Notes under the pieces: generated by a model
Told to the model about the DNA's origin: nothing
Databases searched by the model: none
What the model saw: only the letters and a program-made list of their open reading frames with translations
In this document: piece by piece, positions 9,577 through 18,076 of the stretch
Layout: each line of letters opens with the position of its first letter
Position numbering within the stretch: the stretch's first letter is position 1
Translations under genes and position numbers: made by a program
Source of the DNA: Candidatus Hemicellulosilyticus sp. P3
GTDB lineage: Bacteria; Bacteroidota; Bacteroidia; Bacteroidales; P3
DNA length: 35,136 bases
NCBI GenBank assembly: GCA_001543385.1
Contig: LPNH01000019.1
Span: forward strand, 1-35,136
Direction: 5' to 3'

Positions 9577-9584
9577 CAATGATA
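9577..9584 (-). promoter_or_regulatory. Probable -7 element (TATCATTG) of the Crp/Fnr gene
   Basis: Read on the minus strand this is TATCATTG, one mismatch from TAnnTTTG. It ends 10 bp before the chosen ATG at 9566. The palindrome at 9607-9620 is centred 29.5 bp upstream of its first base, exactly the distance seen at hcp, which supports it being real despite the mismatch. Confidence 0.55.
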
Positions 9585-9606
9585 CGGATAAAAATCCAAA
9601 CCGTGG

Positions 9607-9620
9607 GTGACATTTGTTAC
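9607..9620. promoter_or_regulatory. Operator-like palindrome upstream of the Crp/Fnr gene
   Basis: GTGACATTTGTTAC is an imperfect inverted repeat of the form GTnACA-nn-TGTTAC, the size expected for a Crp/Fnr dimer site. Twelve of its 14 bases are identical to the site upstream of hcp at 10244-10257. Its centre would lie at about -42 relative to the predicted start of the regulator transcript, which suggests autoregulation (inference). Confidence 0.65.
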
Positions 9621-9690
9621 ACAGTGCCCCCTCTATGGGCTCGTTTTCGATAAGCCAAATGGCCAAAGTCGAGCTTGCTTGAACTTTGGC

Positions 9691-9894
9691 ATGGCGAGAA
9701 AACGTCCAATCTACCATAATCTCGGCATTGTGGCTGAAGACGAGACGTTGCTCGAAAAGGTTTACAAATATGTGCGTCGTTTGGCCCAACAGTTGGTTGA
9801 CGACCCGACATGAATGAAAGAAGAGGACTGTTTTGCCATGTCTGACAAGTCGAGGGATCAGGTTGCTGAAAGGACAGTGTACCCAGGAAAGTGA
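9691..9894 (+). pseudogene. Decayed antitoxin gene (RelE-partner type)
   Basis: The frame reads MARKRPIYHNLGIVAEDETL followed by LEKVYKYVRRLAQQLVDDPT, then an in-frame TGA (9811-9813), and continues MKEEDCFAMSDKSRDQVAER to a second TGA at 9892-9894. Read through the first stop, it resembles Bacteroidales antitoxins of RelE/ParE-type toxins, which commonly read RRLxxxxxDPTLMTxEEFFxxVDxSxEQ; the TGA falls where Leu (for example TTA) is usual. The N-terminus is shortened and the usual C-terminal toxin-binding segment is missing. A toxin remnant follows in the same frame. The resemblance is from memory, not an alignment. Confidence 0.55.
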
Positions 9895-9948
9895 CGCAGA
9901 TGCTGCTCGAATAATGCGACCATCCCACTCGGGCACCGGCCATCTGGA

Positions 9949-10050
9949 TCCATCGGATCTCGAAGAAGCACCGTGCTTTTATACGAGATATACGACACGG
10001 AAGTCCTCGTGTTGGTTCTTGCGGCATACGGGCATTACGGCGACTTTGGA
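9949..10050 (+). pseudogene. C-terminal remnant of a RelE/ParE-type toxin
   Basis: The same frame as the antitoxin remnant encodes VLLYEIYDTEVLVLVLAAYG followed by HYGDF. This is the characteristic end of RelE/ParE-superfamily toxins: strand RVLYEI-D, then VLVLVLA, then GHYGD. The first two-thirds of a toxin are absent, so a deletion appears to have fused the antitoxin remnant to the toxin tail. No functional toxin could be made. Together the two remnants explain most of the otherwise empty 9621-10190 interval. Confidence 0.55.
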
Positions 10051-10198
10051 AAAGAAGCGGGTCTTGCAACGTGCGACGGGGCGGAAAAACTCGATTTTAG
10101 CTGCAAGAAAGGCAGCAAGAAAGAGCACCGGTGACCACGGCGAGGGGCTGTTTGCGGCGGAATGACACCCGTACATTGGGTGAAACACATACAACTAT

Positions 10199-10236
10199 AG
10201 CCGAGGTCACGGACGCATGCCTCGGCTGTTTTTTTC
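10199..10236 (+). terminator. Intrinsic terminator before hcp
   Basis: AGCCGAGG (10199-10206) pairs perfectly with CCTCGGCT (10220-10227) across a 13-nt loop and is followed by G and a run of T residues. It would stop plus-strand transcription coming from the decayed toxin-antitoxin locus and so insulate the hcp promoter. Confidence 0.8.
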
Positions 10237-10243
10237 GGCGGCG

Positions 10244-10257
10244 GTATCATTTGTTAC
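10244..10257. promoter_or_regulatory. Operator-like palindrome upstream of hcp
   Basis: GTATCATTTGTTAC is an imperfect inverted repeat sharing 12 of 14 bases with the site in front of the Crp/Fnr gene. Its centre is 29.5 bp upstream of the hcp -7 element and roughly at -42 relative to the predicted transcript start, the classic position for a Crp/Fnr-type activator touching RNA polymerase. The likely binder is the regulator encoded at 8937-9566 (inference). Confidence 0.65.
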
Positions 10258-10279
10258 GGTCGAGGGAGGGGATTCGGCG

Positions 10280-10287
10280 TAAGTTTG
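10280..10287 (+). promoter_or_regulatory. -7 element TAAGTTTG of hcp
   Basis: TAAGTTTG followed by CAG matches TAnnTTTG and lies 33 bp before the hcp start codon. There is no TTTG at the normal -33 spacing, which fits a promoter that depends on an activator bound at the palindrome just upstream. Confidence 0.75.
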
Positions 10288-10320
10288 CAGTCGAATTAAG
10301 ACACTTAAATAGAAAACAGA

Positions 10321-11949
10321 ATGGAAGAAAAGATGTTTTGTTTCCAATGTCAGGAGACTGCCAAGAACACGGGCTGCACGTTGCGTGGCGTGTGCGGCAA
10401 GCTGCCCGAAACCGCCGGACTGCAGGACAGCCTCATCGCGCTGGTGCGCGGGCTGGGCGTGACGGACCACCTGATGCGGCAGCAGGGTGCGGTGTGCAGC
10501 TGCACTTGCGTCAGCGACTTTATGGTCGACGCGCTGTTTGCCACCATCAGCTGCGCCAATTTCGACGACGAGAGTATCCGTCGAAAAATCGCCCGCGGAC
10601 AGGAGCTGCTGGCCAAGCGCAAGGCCAAGTGTGCCGAGAAGGGGGTCGCATTGCCTGACTGGCCGGAACTGGGCGTTGAATCCGACGGTCTCGGCGTACT
10701 CCGCACCGCCGACCCGGACCTCAGGTCGTTGCGCGAGTTGGTCACCCTCGGACTGAAGGGTATGTGCGCCTACTACGAGCACGCCGCGCGTCTGGGTCAG
10801 ACCGACGACGCGATTCTCGCCTTCCTCAGTCGTGCCTTGTACGAGATAGCCAATCCCGCCGCCACGGTGGAGGGTTTGCTTCCCGTGGTGTTAGAGACCG
10901 GCAAGTGGGGTGTGGAGGTGATGGCGCTGCTTGACCGTGCCAACACCACGGCCTACGGCAATCCGGAAATCAGCCGCGTCAATATCGGCGCAGGCCGCCG
11001 CCCCGGCATCCTCATCACCGGCCACGACCTGCGCGACCTGGAGCAGCTGCTGCAGCAGAGCGAGGGACAGGGCGTGGACATCTACACCCATGGCGAGATG
11101 CTCTGCGCCAACTACTATCCCGAGCTGAAGAAATATCGCCACTTGGTGGGCAACTACGGCAACGCCTGGTGGCGCCAGAGGGAAGAGTTTGCCTCCTTCA
11201 ACGGCCCCGTCGTCTTCACCACCAACTGCATCGTGCCGCCGCTGCCTGGTGCCAACTATGCCGACCGTGTTTTTACAACGGGCAGCACCGGCTATCCCGG
11301 CTGGAAGCACATCGAGGCCGACGAGCACGGCGTCAAGGACTTCGGCGAGGTCATCGCCTTGGCCAAGAACTGCCAGCCGCCCACCGAGATTGAGCATGGC
11401 GAGATTGTCGGCGGCTTCGCCCATGCGCAGGTCTTCGCCTTGGCCGACAAGATTGTGGAGGCTGTCAAGAGTGGAGCCATACGGCGCTTCTTCGTCATGG
11501 GCGGCTGCGACGGCCGGATGAAGAGCCGCAGCTACTACGAGGAGTTTGCCAAAGCGTTGCCGCAGGACTGTGTTATCCTCACATCGGGCTGCGCTAAGTA
11601 CAAATACAACAAGTTGTCGTTGGGTGACATCGGAGGCATCCCGCGTGCATTAGACGCCGGCCAGTGTAACGACAGCTACTCGTGGGCCGTGGTGGCGCTG
11701 AAGCTGAAGGAGATTTTCGGCTGCCAGGACATCAACGATCTGCCCATCTCGTTCAACCTGGCATGGTACGAGCAGAAGGCCGTCATCGTGCTGCTGGCCC
11801 TGCTGCACCTCGGCGTGAAGAACATCCACGTCGGCCCCACGCTGCCCGCCTTCCTCAGCCCCAATGTCGTCATCCTGCTGCACGAGCGGTTCGGTCTGTC
11901 GGGCATCACCACCGTCGAAGATGACTTGCGGCTGTTCCTTGGTGAGTAG
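10321..11949 (+). CDS. hcp: Hybrid cluster protein (hydroxylamine / NO reductase)
   Basis: This 542-residue protein is the iron-sulfur-oxygen hybrid cluster protein, which reduces hydroxylamine and nitric oxide and is used by anaerobes against nitrosative stress. The N-terminal cubane motif is C7-X2-C10-X8-C19-X5-C25 ([15 protein letters not shown]), the close spacing found in strict anaerobes rather than the wider spacing of the Escherichia coli type. Hybrid-cluster ligand regions are visible as [32 protein letters not shown] and [10 protein letters not shown]. Length is normal. No NADH-dependent Hcr reductase gene is next to it, so electrons must come from elsewhere. It is preceded by a terminator, a palindrome and a -7 element, followed by a terminator, and is probably a single-gene transcript. 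Confidence 0.96.
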   Translation: MEEKMFCFQCQETAKNTGCTLRGVCGKLPETAGLQDSLIALVRGLGVTDHLMRQQGAVCSCTCVSDFMVDALFATISCANFDDESIRRKIARGQELLAKRKAKCAEKGVALPDWPELGVESDGLGVLRTADPDLRSLRELVTLGLKGMCAYYEHAARLGQTDDAILAFLSRALYEIANPAATVEGLLPVVLETGKWGVEVMALLDRANTTAYGNPEISRVNIGAGRRPGILITGHDLRDLEQLLQQSEGQGVDIYTHGEMLCANYYPELKKYRHLVGNYGNAWWRQREEFASFNGPVVFTTNCIVPPLPGANYADRVFTTGSTGYPGWKHIEADEHGVKDFGEVIALAKNCQPPTEIEHGEIVGGFAHAQVFALADKIVEAVKSGAIRRFFVMGGCDGRMKSRSYYEEFAKALPQDCVILTSGCAKYKYNKLSLGDIGGIPRALDAGQCNDSYSWAVVALKLKEIFGCQDINDLPISFNLAWYEQKAVIVLLALLHLGVKNIHVGPTLPAFLSPNVVILLHERFGLSGITTVEDDLRLFLGE

Positions 11950-12019
11950 CTGGAGTTGCTCCACCAAGGTCGAAGCCGGCCAACCCGCGATGAATTGAGG
12001 CAAAATGTAATCTCTGTCT

Positions 12020-12048
12020 GACCCCGTCCAACCGACGGGGTCTTTCTG
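12020..12048 (+). terminator. Intrinsic terminator after hcp
   Basis: GACCCCGTC (12020-12028) pairs perfectly with GACGGGGTC (12034-12042) across the 5-nt loop CAACC and is followed by TTTCTGT. It lies 71 bp after the hcp stop. Confidence 0.8.
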
Positions 12049-12082
12049 TCATCGGTGTCCGCTGAAAGTTTTGGATCGGCAC

Positions 12083-12116
12083 AAAAAAAGCCGGTTTCCC
12101 TCACTTGGGAACCGGC
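12083..12116 (-). terminator. Intrinsic terminator of the minus-strand gltX operon
   Basis: On the minus strand GCCGGTTCCC pairs with GGGAAACCGGC (one bulged base) and is followed by a run of seven T residues (12089-12083). It lies about 40 bp beyond the stop of the OmpH-like gene and marks the end of the 12157-17938 operon. It is convergent with the hcp terminator. Confidence 0.85.
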
Positions 12117-12156
12117 CTGTTTGTCAGCTTTGTTTTTATGCTCACGGACGGGCTGC

Positions 12157-12924
12157 TTATTTTTTCAGCTTGCGGTATTCGTCATTCAGTCCGTCGACAA
12201 TCTCTTGGGTGATGTCCATCCCGTCTGCCATATAGAGTGTGGGGCTGTCGTTGAATGTTTTGCGCAGAATGATGTCATACTGCTGGTTCGCCTCGTTGTA
12301 TTCTTTTATAAAGCCGAAGATGGCATTGAGAAGTTTTGTGTTTTCGTCAATCTGTTTATTTTGAATCTTCATCGCCAGCTCGGCCTCCAGGGTGCTCAGC
12401 CGTTCCGCCCGTTGTTTCAACTCGGTCTCTTTGGCCTGTTGCTGGCTGAGCGACAGCTTGTCACCGTTTTGCAAAAAGTCTTGATAGTCTTTCTGGAACT
12501 GGGTCATCTGGCTGCGGTAGTTGTTCTCTTGGCTCTCTTTGTAGGCCAGCAGCCCTTTTTCAAGCTCTTTGGCGTATTCGTATTTTGCCAGAAGGGTGTC
12601 GCTGTTTACGTAGGCCACTTTCAGTGTTCCGTCGGCGGGTGAATAGGGGGCCGCTGCCGGTGTGGCGCCGCTTTTTGTGCCGATGCCGGTGAAGTGCAGC
12701 ACATACAGCGCTGCCACAGCCACTATCAATACGAGAGTCAGCGCATGGTGGCAGCATTTGCCTTTGCCGGCGCGGGGCTCGTCACATCCGCAGTGAACCT
12801 CGGGCGTTTTCTCTGTTGGTTGCGGTGGCACGGGGTGCTGTTCCATGCTGTCGGATATATTCAGGTTGTACGTTTCGACACTGTTGTCGTCGACGGGTTT
12901 GTTGACGTCTTGCTTGATTTCCAT
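12157..12924 (-). CDS. Membrane-anchored OmpH/Skp-like coiled-coil protein
   Basis: This 255-residue protein begins with about 60 polar residues containing a Cys/His cluster (HCGCDEP, KCCHH). One membrane helix follows (about residues 60-78, ALTLVLIVAVAALYVLHF). The rest is periplasmic and starts KVAYVNSDTLLAKYEYAKEL, the first strand and helix of the OmpH/Skp family, and continues as a long coiled coil rich in Gln, Lys and Glu. Skp-type proteins are trimeric chaperones that escort outer-membrane proteins. Classical Skp is shorter, with a cleaved signal peptide; here the chaperone-like part is tethered to the inner membrane behind a cytoplasmic extension. It is the last gene of the operon, 20 bp after gltX. 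Confidence 0.8.
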   Translation of the reverse strand: MEIKQDVNKPVDDNSVETYNLNISDSMEQHPVPPQPTEKTPEVHCGCDEPRAGKGKCCHHALTLVLIVAVAALYVLHFTGIGTKSGATPAAAPYSPADGTLKVAYVNSDTLLAKYEYAKELEKGLLAYKESQENNYRSQMTQFQKDYQDFLQNGDKLSLSQQQAKETELKQRAERLSTLEAELAMKIQNKQIDENTKLLNAIFGFIKEYNEANQQYDIILRKTFNDSPTLYMADGMDITQEIVDGLNDEYRKLKK

Positions 12925-12944
12925 AGGGTATGTTTTTGTATTTA

Positions 12945-14501
12945 TTAGTTATTCGGTTGCTCTTGTTTTTCTTCCACTTCGCCGATGGTGTCTATGGCGC
13001 GGCGCACACGGCGGACAGTCTCGTCTTTTCCGATGGTCATTATCAATGTGATCATGTCGGGGCCTACGGTCTTGCCCACCACTGCCAGTCGCAGGGAGTT
13101 CATGACCTGGCCGGTGTTAAGTTGCCGCCCGGCGATATATTCGTCAAGCAGGGCGTGGTGGATGGCTTCGTAGTCGAAAGGAACGGTCTCGAGTATCTCT
13201 ATCACTTTGTTCATGTGGACGGTCATGCCTGATTTCCAGCGTTTTTTGACGGCGGCGGGGTCATAGGTCGTGGGGGCTTCGAAAAAGTAGCTGCAGGTGT
13301 CCCAAAGCTCTCCGGGAAACGAGACACGTTCTTTCATCATGCCGCACACTTTCACTATATATTCGTGTGCCGCTTTGATATTGTGAGCTTCGAGCTGGGG
13401 GGCGAAAAGTGCCGCCACTTCTTCGTCGCTGAGCTTTTGCATGTATTCGTGGTTGAACCACCGTGCTTTTTCGACGTTGAATTTGGCTCCGCTTTTGCTG
13501 ATATGTTCAATGCTGAAACGGTCGATGAGTTCGTCCATGGTGAAGAGTTCCTGTTCGGTGCCGGGGTTCCAGCCGAGTAACGCCAGCATGTTGACCACGG
13601 CTTCGGGCAGGTAGCCGCGCTCGCGATAGCCGCTGCTCAGTTCACCGCTTTCAGGGTCGTGCCAGTCGAGCGGGAAGACAGGGAAGCCCAGCCGGTCGCC
13701 GTCGCGTTTGCTCAACTTGCCGTTGCCTTCGGGTTTGAGCAACAGGGGCAGATGGGCGAAACGGGGCATCGTCTCCTCCCATCCGAAGGCGCGGTAAAGC
13801 ATGACGTGCAGCGGTGCCGACGGCAGCCACTCTTCGCCACGGATGACGTGGGTGATGTGCATGCTGTGGTCGTCGACGATGTTGGCCAGATGGTAAGTGG
13901 GCATACCGTCGCTCTTGAACAGCACTTTGTCGTCCAGCAGATTGCTGTTCATCGTCACATCGCCGCGGATGAGGTCGTGGACGGTGATGTCTATCCCGGC
14001 GGGGAATTTGAAACGCACCACGTAGTGCTCGCCGGCTTGCAGGCGGCGCTCCACCTCGGCGGATGTAAGCGACAGGCTGTTTTCCATGCTGTCACGTGTG
14101 GTGCAGTCATACTGGAAGGTGCGTTTCTGAGATTCGTACTCTTTGCGTTTGGCGTCGAGTGTTTCGGGTTTGTCGAAGGCGTAGTAAGCCCAGCCGTCGC
14201 GAAGCAACTGTTCGGCATATTGTCTGTAGATGGCTTTGCGGTCGCTTTGACGGTAGGGGCCATAGGGGCCGCCGATGTGCACCCCTTCGTCAAACCGGAT
14301 GCCTAACCAGTCGAGGGCCTCGATGATATATTGTTCGGCACCCGGCACATAGCGTGTCTGGTCGGTGTCTTCGATACGCAGAATTATCTCGCCGCCGTTC
14401 TGGCGGGCAAAGAGATAGTTGTAGAGAGCTGTGCGGACGCCGCCGATGTGCAGCGGTCCTGTCGGGCTGGGTGCGAAACGTACTCTTACTTTCTGGTCCA
14501 T
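12945..14501 (-). CDS. gltX: Glutamyl-tRNA synthetase
   Basis: This 518-residue class I synthetase charges tRNA with glutamate. [14 protein letters not shown] contains the HIGH-type motif at residues 18-21, and GKLSKRDGD contains the KMSKS-type motif KLSK at 262-265. [13 protein letters not shown] ([13 protein letters not shown]) and [12 protein letters not shown] segments are also typical of the family. Length matches Bacteroidetes GltX. The start ATG at 14501 lies inside the end of the upstream glycosyltransferase gene (16-bp overlap), so the two are probably translationally coupled. Whether it also charges tRNA-Gln cannot be told from this window. Confidence 0.97.
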   Translation of the reverse strand: MDQKVRVRFAPSPTGPLHIGGVRTALYNYLFARQNGGEIILRIEDTDQTRYVPGAEQYIIEALDWLGIRFDEGVHIGGPYGPYRQSDRKAIYRQYAEQLLRDGWAYYAFDKPETLDAKRKEYESQKRTFQYDCTTRDSMENSLSLTSAEVERRLQAGEHYVVRFKFPAGIDITVHDLIRGDVTMNSNLLDDKVLFKSDGMPTYHLANIVDDHSMHITHVIRGEEWLPSAPLHVMLYRAFGWEETMPRFAHLPLLLKPEGNGKLSKRDGDRLGFPVFPLDWHDPESGELSSGYRERGYLPEAVVNMLALLGWNPGTEQELFTMDELIDRFSIEHISKSGAKFNVEKARWFNHEYMQKLSDEEVAALFAPQLEAHNIKAAHEYIVKVCGMMKERVSFPGELWDTCSYFFEAPTTYDPAAVKKRWKSGMTVHMNKVIEILETVPFDYEAIHHALLDEYIAGRQLNTGQVMNSLRLAVVGKTVGPDMITLIMTIGKDETVRRVRRAIDTIGEVEEKQEQPNN

Positions 14502-15499
14502 TTCAGGTCTGTGAATTTATGTTTTTTGAATAGATGATAGTCGATGAGCAGCAGGCGCGGATAGATACAATCCACGGCTTGGGGATCGGCGGCGGCCCGG
14601 CGTTGCGCTTCGAGTTGCGGTCTCCATCGGCGGAAGTCGCGGTGTGCCTTGAAGACAGCACGGCATTCTTTGCCCTTGCCTTGCAGCAGGAAACTCAGCG
14701 CTGCCACCCAGTCGAGCAAAAGCCGTGCCCTGAGTGTGCGGCGCATCCGGTCCCGCGGCAGGTTTTTGTAGAGCATCGCCCTGTTGTTGCGGAAGTTGAG
14801 GTAGGTTTTCCGGGGCGAACTCTGCGGCAGTGTGCCTCCACCGACGTGGTAGACTGTCGAACGGGGGCAGTAGAGCACACGGTAGCCGGCGTTGTGCAAC
14901 CTCCAGCAGAAGTCTATCTCTTCCATGTGGGCGAAGAAACTGTTGTCCAGTCCGCCCAGCCGGCGCCATACGGCGGCTTTGACGAAAAGGGCGGCTCCGC
15001 TGGCCCAGAATATGTCGCAGGTGTTGTCATACTGACCTTCGTCGCATTCGAGGCTGTCAAAGAGGCGCCCGCGGCAGAACGGGTAGCCGTAGCGGTCAAT
15101 GTAGCCGCCGGCACATCCGGCATACTCGAACATGTCGCGCCGCTTGTACATCAGCATTTTGGGCTGTGCCGCGGCGGCGTCGGGGGTCTGCTCCAGCAGT
15201 TCCACGACAGGCTCTATCCATCGCGGGGTCACCTCCACGTCGTCGTTGAGCAACACGTAATAGTCGGCGTCGATCTGCGCCAAAGCGCGGTTGTAGCCTT
15301 CTGCAAAGCCGTAGTTGCGGTCCAGGGCGATGACGCGCAGCTCAGGGTAGCGGGTGGCGAGAAAAGTCAGCGAGTCGTCGCTCGACCCATTGTCGGCAAT
15401 CACCACTTCGGCCGGCGCCGAACAGGCCGTGACCGACGGCAGGAACTGTTCCAGCATCTTACGACCGTTCCAGTTGAGTATGACGACTGCTATATTCAT
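14486..15499 (-). CDS. Glycosyltransferase family 2 (rhamnosyltransferase-like)
   Basis: The protein of 337 residues begins [20 protein letters not shown], typical of WbbL/rhamnosyltransferase-like GT2 enzymes. It has ADNGSSDDS, the metal/nucleotide motif LLNDDVEV (N85-D86-D87) and the acceptor-side [16 protein letters not shown] with the conserved acidic pair. It should transfer a sugar from a nucleotide donor during surface polysaccharide or LPS assembly. The reading frame is open 58 codons further upstream, but that part has no GT features and overlaps the acyltransferase gene. The ATG at 15499 overlaps the acyltransferase stop as ATGA, which decides the start. The 3' end overlaps gltX by 16 bp. 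Confidence 0.9.
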   Translation of the reverse strand: MNIAVVILNWNGRKMLEQFLPSVTACSAPAEVVIADNGSSDDSLTFLATRYPELRVIALDRNYGFAEGYNRALAQIDADYYVLLNDDVEVTPRWIEPVVELLEQTPDAAAAQPKMLMYKRRDMFEYAGCAGGYIDRYGYPFCRGRLFDSLECDEGQYDNTCDIFWASGAALFVKAAVWRRLGGLDNSFFAHMEEIDFCWRLHNAGYRVLYCPRSTVYHVGGGTLPQSSPRKTYLNFRNNRAMLYKNLPRDRMRRTLRARLLLDWVAALSFLLQGKGKECRAVFKAHRDFRRWRPQLEAQRRAAADPQAVDCIYPRLLLIDYHLFKKHKFTDLKWTRK

Positions 15500-16404
15500 T
15501 GGTTTGTGCTGTGTGCTGCAGGTGCATGAAGAGGTATCTCGGGCGGGCGGACACGTTTCCAGCGGCGATGGCTCCACAGCCAGTATTCCGGTTTGTCGCG
15601 CAACAGCCGCTCCAGCCGGCCGATATATTGCTGCTCTATGCGGTATTGGGGTTGATCGGCGGCATTGTCGCACAGCGGTTCAAACACCACCTCGTAGCGA
15701 CCGCGCCGCACCTTGTTCACTTTGTAATATATTACCGGGTAGCCGTATTTCCGGGCCAGATATTCGCCGCCGTAGATAAACGGTGTCTCCTGGTGCAGGA
15801 ATTCGGTCCAGTAGCATTTATGTACATCGTTGGGTGACTGGTCGCTGAGCATCATATAGGCACAGGGTACACGGTGGCGGTGGTAGTATTCCATCACCTG
15901 CCGCACATTCGTCTGGTCCACCACTTCGGTGCCGTAGCGGATGCGGCGTCGGGTGATATATGATCCTATTTTTTTGTCCTCGAGAGGTTTGCCGACGCCG
16001 ACGCCGTGGTGCAACAGCAGCATGTTGAGCCCGGCTACCATGTATTCCCAGTTGTTATAGTGTGCGGACAGCAGCACCACGCTCTGCCCCTGCTCGTAGT
16101 AGCGGTCCACCGCCTCGCGGTTGACCAGCCGGTAGTGCCGCTTGATTTGAGCTGGAGTGGTGCGCAGATTGTAGAGGGCTTCGACCAGCAGGTCGACCAT
16201 GTGCCGGTAGTAGGCACGGGCGATGCGGCGTCGCTCCGCGGCACTCTTTTCCGGAAAGGCGTTGCGGAGGTTCTGCTCGACGACACGGCGACGGTAGCGC
16301 ACCACGTGGTAGACCACCGGCCGCAACAAGTCGCCGACGGCATAGAGCAGCCACAGGGGCAGCCATGCCACCGCCATCAACAGAAAGAATGCAATGCGTA
16401 CCAT
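15496..16404 (-). CDS. Lipid A biosynthesis acyltransferase (LpxL/HtrB family)
   Basis: This 302-residue protein starts with a hydrophobic membrane anchor (about residues 4-24) and then RYRRRVVEQNLRNAFPEKS, the standard LpxL-family segment. The catalytic H-X4-acid motif is HYNNWEY (about residues 115-121), and LSDQSPND matches the family's downstream D-Q-P segment. These enzymes add secondary acyl chains to lipid A at the inner membrane. It lies 28 bp after the GWxTD gene and overlaps the glycosyltransferase start by 4 bp. Linkage to a glycosyltransferase supports a role in envelope glycolipid synthesis, though the exact acceptor (lipid A or another lipid) is not certain. Confidence 0.9.
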   Translation of the reverse strand: MVRIAFFLLMAVAWLPLWLLYAVGDLLRPVVYHVVRYRRRVVEQNLRNAFPEKSAAERRRIARAYYRHMVDLLVEALYNLRTTPAQIKRHYRLVNREAVDRYYEQGQSVVLLSAHYNNWEYMVAGLNMLLLHHGVGVGKPLEDKKIGSYITRRRIRYGTEVVDQTNVRQVMEYYHRHRVPCAYMMLSDQSPNDVHKCYWTEFLHQETPFIYGGEYLARKYGYPVIYYKVNKVRRGRYEVVFEPLCDNAADQPQYRIEQQYIGRLERLLRDKPEYWLWSHRRWKRVRPPEIPLHAPAAHSTNQ

Positions 16405-16432
16405 CGTCGGCAGATTATTATGAGGCCGGGCG

Positions 16433-17938
16433 TTAATATCCGCGGTTGAATTGTTCGCCCACTTCGCCCACTACATATTCTTCCAGCTGCTGCTGGCTGA
16501 GCCGGCGCTCCCATAGCGGGTCCCAAGTCTCGCCACGGGCGTTCGAAACCAGTAGCTTGTAATAGCTGCTGCGCAGTTCGTCCCAAAACAGAAAAACACG
16601 GTTGGCGTCGTCATTGTCCAGCTTGTTGTAGCGCCACAGCTGATAGGGCAGGTAGTAGACATGCCCCAGCTCCTTGTGTCCGGATCCCATTTTGCTGTTT
16701 CCCGACCCCAGGTGTAGCGCCGAGACAAAATTCTTCTCGTCGCGGACGAAGTCGGGCGGGCCGTACTGCAGGTAGACACGGCCGCGGTCGGTGCGGTGGC
16801 CGGGGGTGCGCGGATAGGAGAAATTACGGTTCACGTAGTCAATGCGTTCACGGTATTCGTTCCAGAGTTGTTCCGCATTGTGTTCGTCGCGTCGTTGCCA
16901 GAAATAGTAGAGAAAAGCCTGCTTCTCGGCCAGATTGTTGCGCCGGTTGAGTTCGGCCACAGCGGATTTCTCGCGATCCGATGCGATAGGGTAGAGGGCG
17001 TCCAGATATTGTCGCAGCTGTTCCTCGTCGTTGAGCGAGGCGGCAAAACTGAGCGACACGTCGCCGGTCGCCGAAGCGTCTGCTTCTTCAGTGGAGCTGT
17101 TGGCGCGGAAGAAAGGCAGCCTCGAATACATGAGCAATTCGTTTTTGTGGTCGCGCACCTCTACAGTCAAGTTGTAGTTGCCTGAGGGCAGCTGGCTGAT
17201 GTCGAGCGTGCTGTAGCGGGCGATGAGGGGTGCGGATTCGGCACGTTGCACCGCGATGGCGTCGCCCATGCGTTTGCCGGTGGCGGCATCTTCGATATAA
17301 GCGTAGGTGACTATGCCTTTTTTGCCTGTCTCGTGCTGGATGTTATAAATCTCATAGTAGAAATTGAGCTGCTTCATCGGCTCGGGTATGAAGTCGCTGC
17401 AGTATGGCTCCATATCATATCCGCCCCGCGACAGTATGTTGGGGGTGGTTGTCTTGGTGGCCGAGGCTATCAGCTGTATGCTTGACAGGGAAGGTTTTTC
17501 CGGGTCGAAACTGACCGGGATGGTCTGCACGGCGGTCTCGGACTGGTTGCCGCTGTTGACGTCGCGCAGCGTCAGCTCCAGCTTGTAGTAGCCTGTCGGC
17601 AGCGAGAAACGCTGCACGTCGAGAAAGTTGAAATCGGTGGCGTTGCTGTCGGTGATGACGGGGCTGTGCAGCATGTAACGTTTGGCATAGACAGCTGAGT
17701 CGCCCTGCCGGACCACCAGCAGCGCCTCAACGGTGGCCTGGTAGCCGTTGCCGACGGGGACAAATCGGCACGTCCATGCGTCGACCGACAGGCGGGTTTC
17801 GATGTATGGCTGCCGACTGTCAGGCAAGTAGAACGCCGACGAGTTGAACGTTGCGCTCATCTGGTTGTCCTGTGCCGCGGCTCCGAGCGCCGACAGTATG
17901 CAAAGGACTGCGGTAACGGCTCTTTTCATGGTTGTCAT
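16433..17938 (-). CDS. GWxTD-domain secreted protein
   Basis: This 501-residue protein has a signal peptide (MKRAVTAVLCILSALGAAAQ, beginning at the second Met, 17929; the first Met, 17938, is equally possible). A beta-rich middle contains LPTGYYKLELTLRDVNSGN and SGNYNLTVEVRDHKNELL, two segments resembling extracellular beta-sandwich repeats. The C-terminal third (about residues 320-420) has the features of GWxTD-domain proteins: AFLYYFWQRRD, LWNEYRERIDYVNRNFS, and DRGRVYLQYGPPDFVRDE. GWxTD proteins are common in Bacteroidetes and related phyla; their function is not established. It is the first gene of the operon that runs through the acyltransferase, glycosyltransferase, gltX and the OmpH-like gene. 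Confidence 0.75.
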   Translation of the reverse strand: MTTMKRAVTAVLCILSALGAAAQDNQMSATFNSSAFYLPDSRQPYIETRLSVDAWTCRFVPVGNGYQATVEALLVVRQGDSAVYAKRYMLHSPVITDSNATDFNFLDVQRFSLPTGYYKLELTLRDVNSGNQSETAVQTIPVSFDPEKPSLSSIQLIASATKTTTPNILSRGGYDMEPYCSDFIPEPMKQLNFYYEIYNIQHETGKKGIVTYAYIEDAATGKRMGDAIAVQRAESAPLIARYSTLDISQLPSGNYNLTVEVRDHKNELLMYSRLPFFRANSSTEEADASATGDVSLSFAASLNDEEQLRQYLDALYPIASDREKSAVAELNRRNNLAEKQAFLYYFWQRRDEHNAEQLWNEYRERIDYVNRNFSYPRTPGHRTDRGRVYLQYGPPDFVRDEKNFVSALHLGSGNSKMGSGHKELGHVYYLPYQLWRYNKLDNDDANRVFLFWDELRSSYYKLLVSNARGETWDPLWERRLSQQQLEEYVVGEVGEQFNRGY

Positions 17939-18018
17939 GTTTTATTTTAGAAATAAACGTTGTTTCCCGTTTTTTATTATTCATTGTTTTTCGATATTGC
18001 TGCAATAATGCATGGTGG

Positions 18019-18051
18019 TTTGGCTGTTTTCGTAAAATAAGAGTATCTTTG
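18019..18051 (+). promoter_or_regulatory. Promoter TTTG-N21-TATCTTTG
   Basis: TTTG at 18019-18022 and TATCTTTG at 18044-18051 are separated by 21 bp and match both Bacteroidetes promoter elements. It drives the GroES-like gene, starting 26 bp downstream of the box, and probably alaS. It lies in the divergent region shared with the minus-strand operon starting at 17938. Confidence 0.8.
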
Positions 18052-18076
18052 CAGTCTCTAAAGAGAAACTATAGTT

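Noticed and set aside
9607..9813. The antitoxin-like frame as an intact 68-residue gene.
   Set aside because: The similarity to antitoxins continues past its TGA stop in the same frame, so the short frame is the front part of a broken gene, and the toxin remnant downstream confirms decay.
15500..15673. Upstream extension of the glycosyltransferase frame.
   Set aside because: The extra 58 residues overlap the acyltransferase gene, are unlike GT2 sequences, and the ATGA overlap at 15496-15499 provides a better start.
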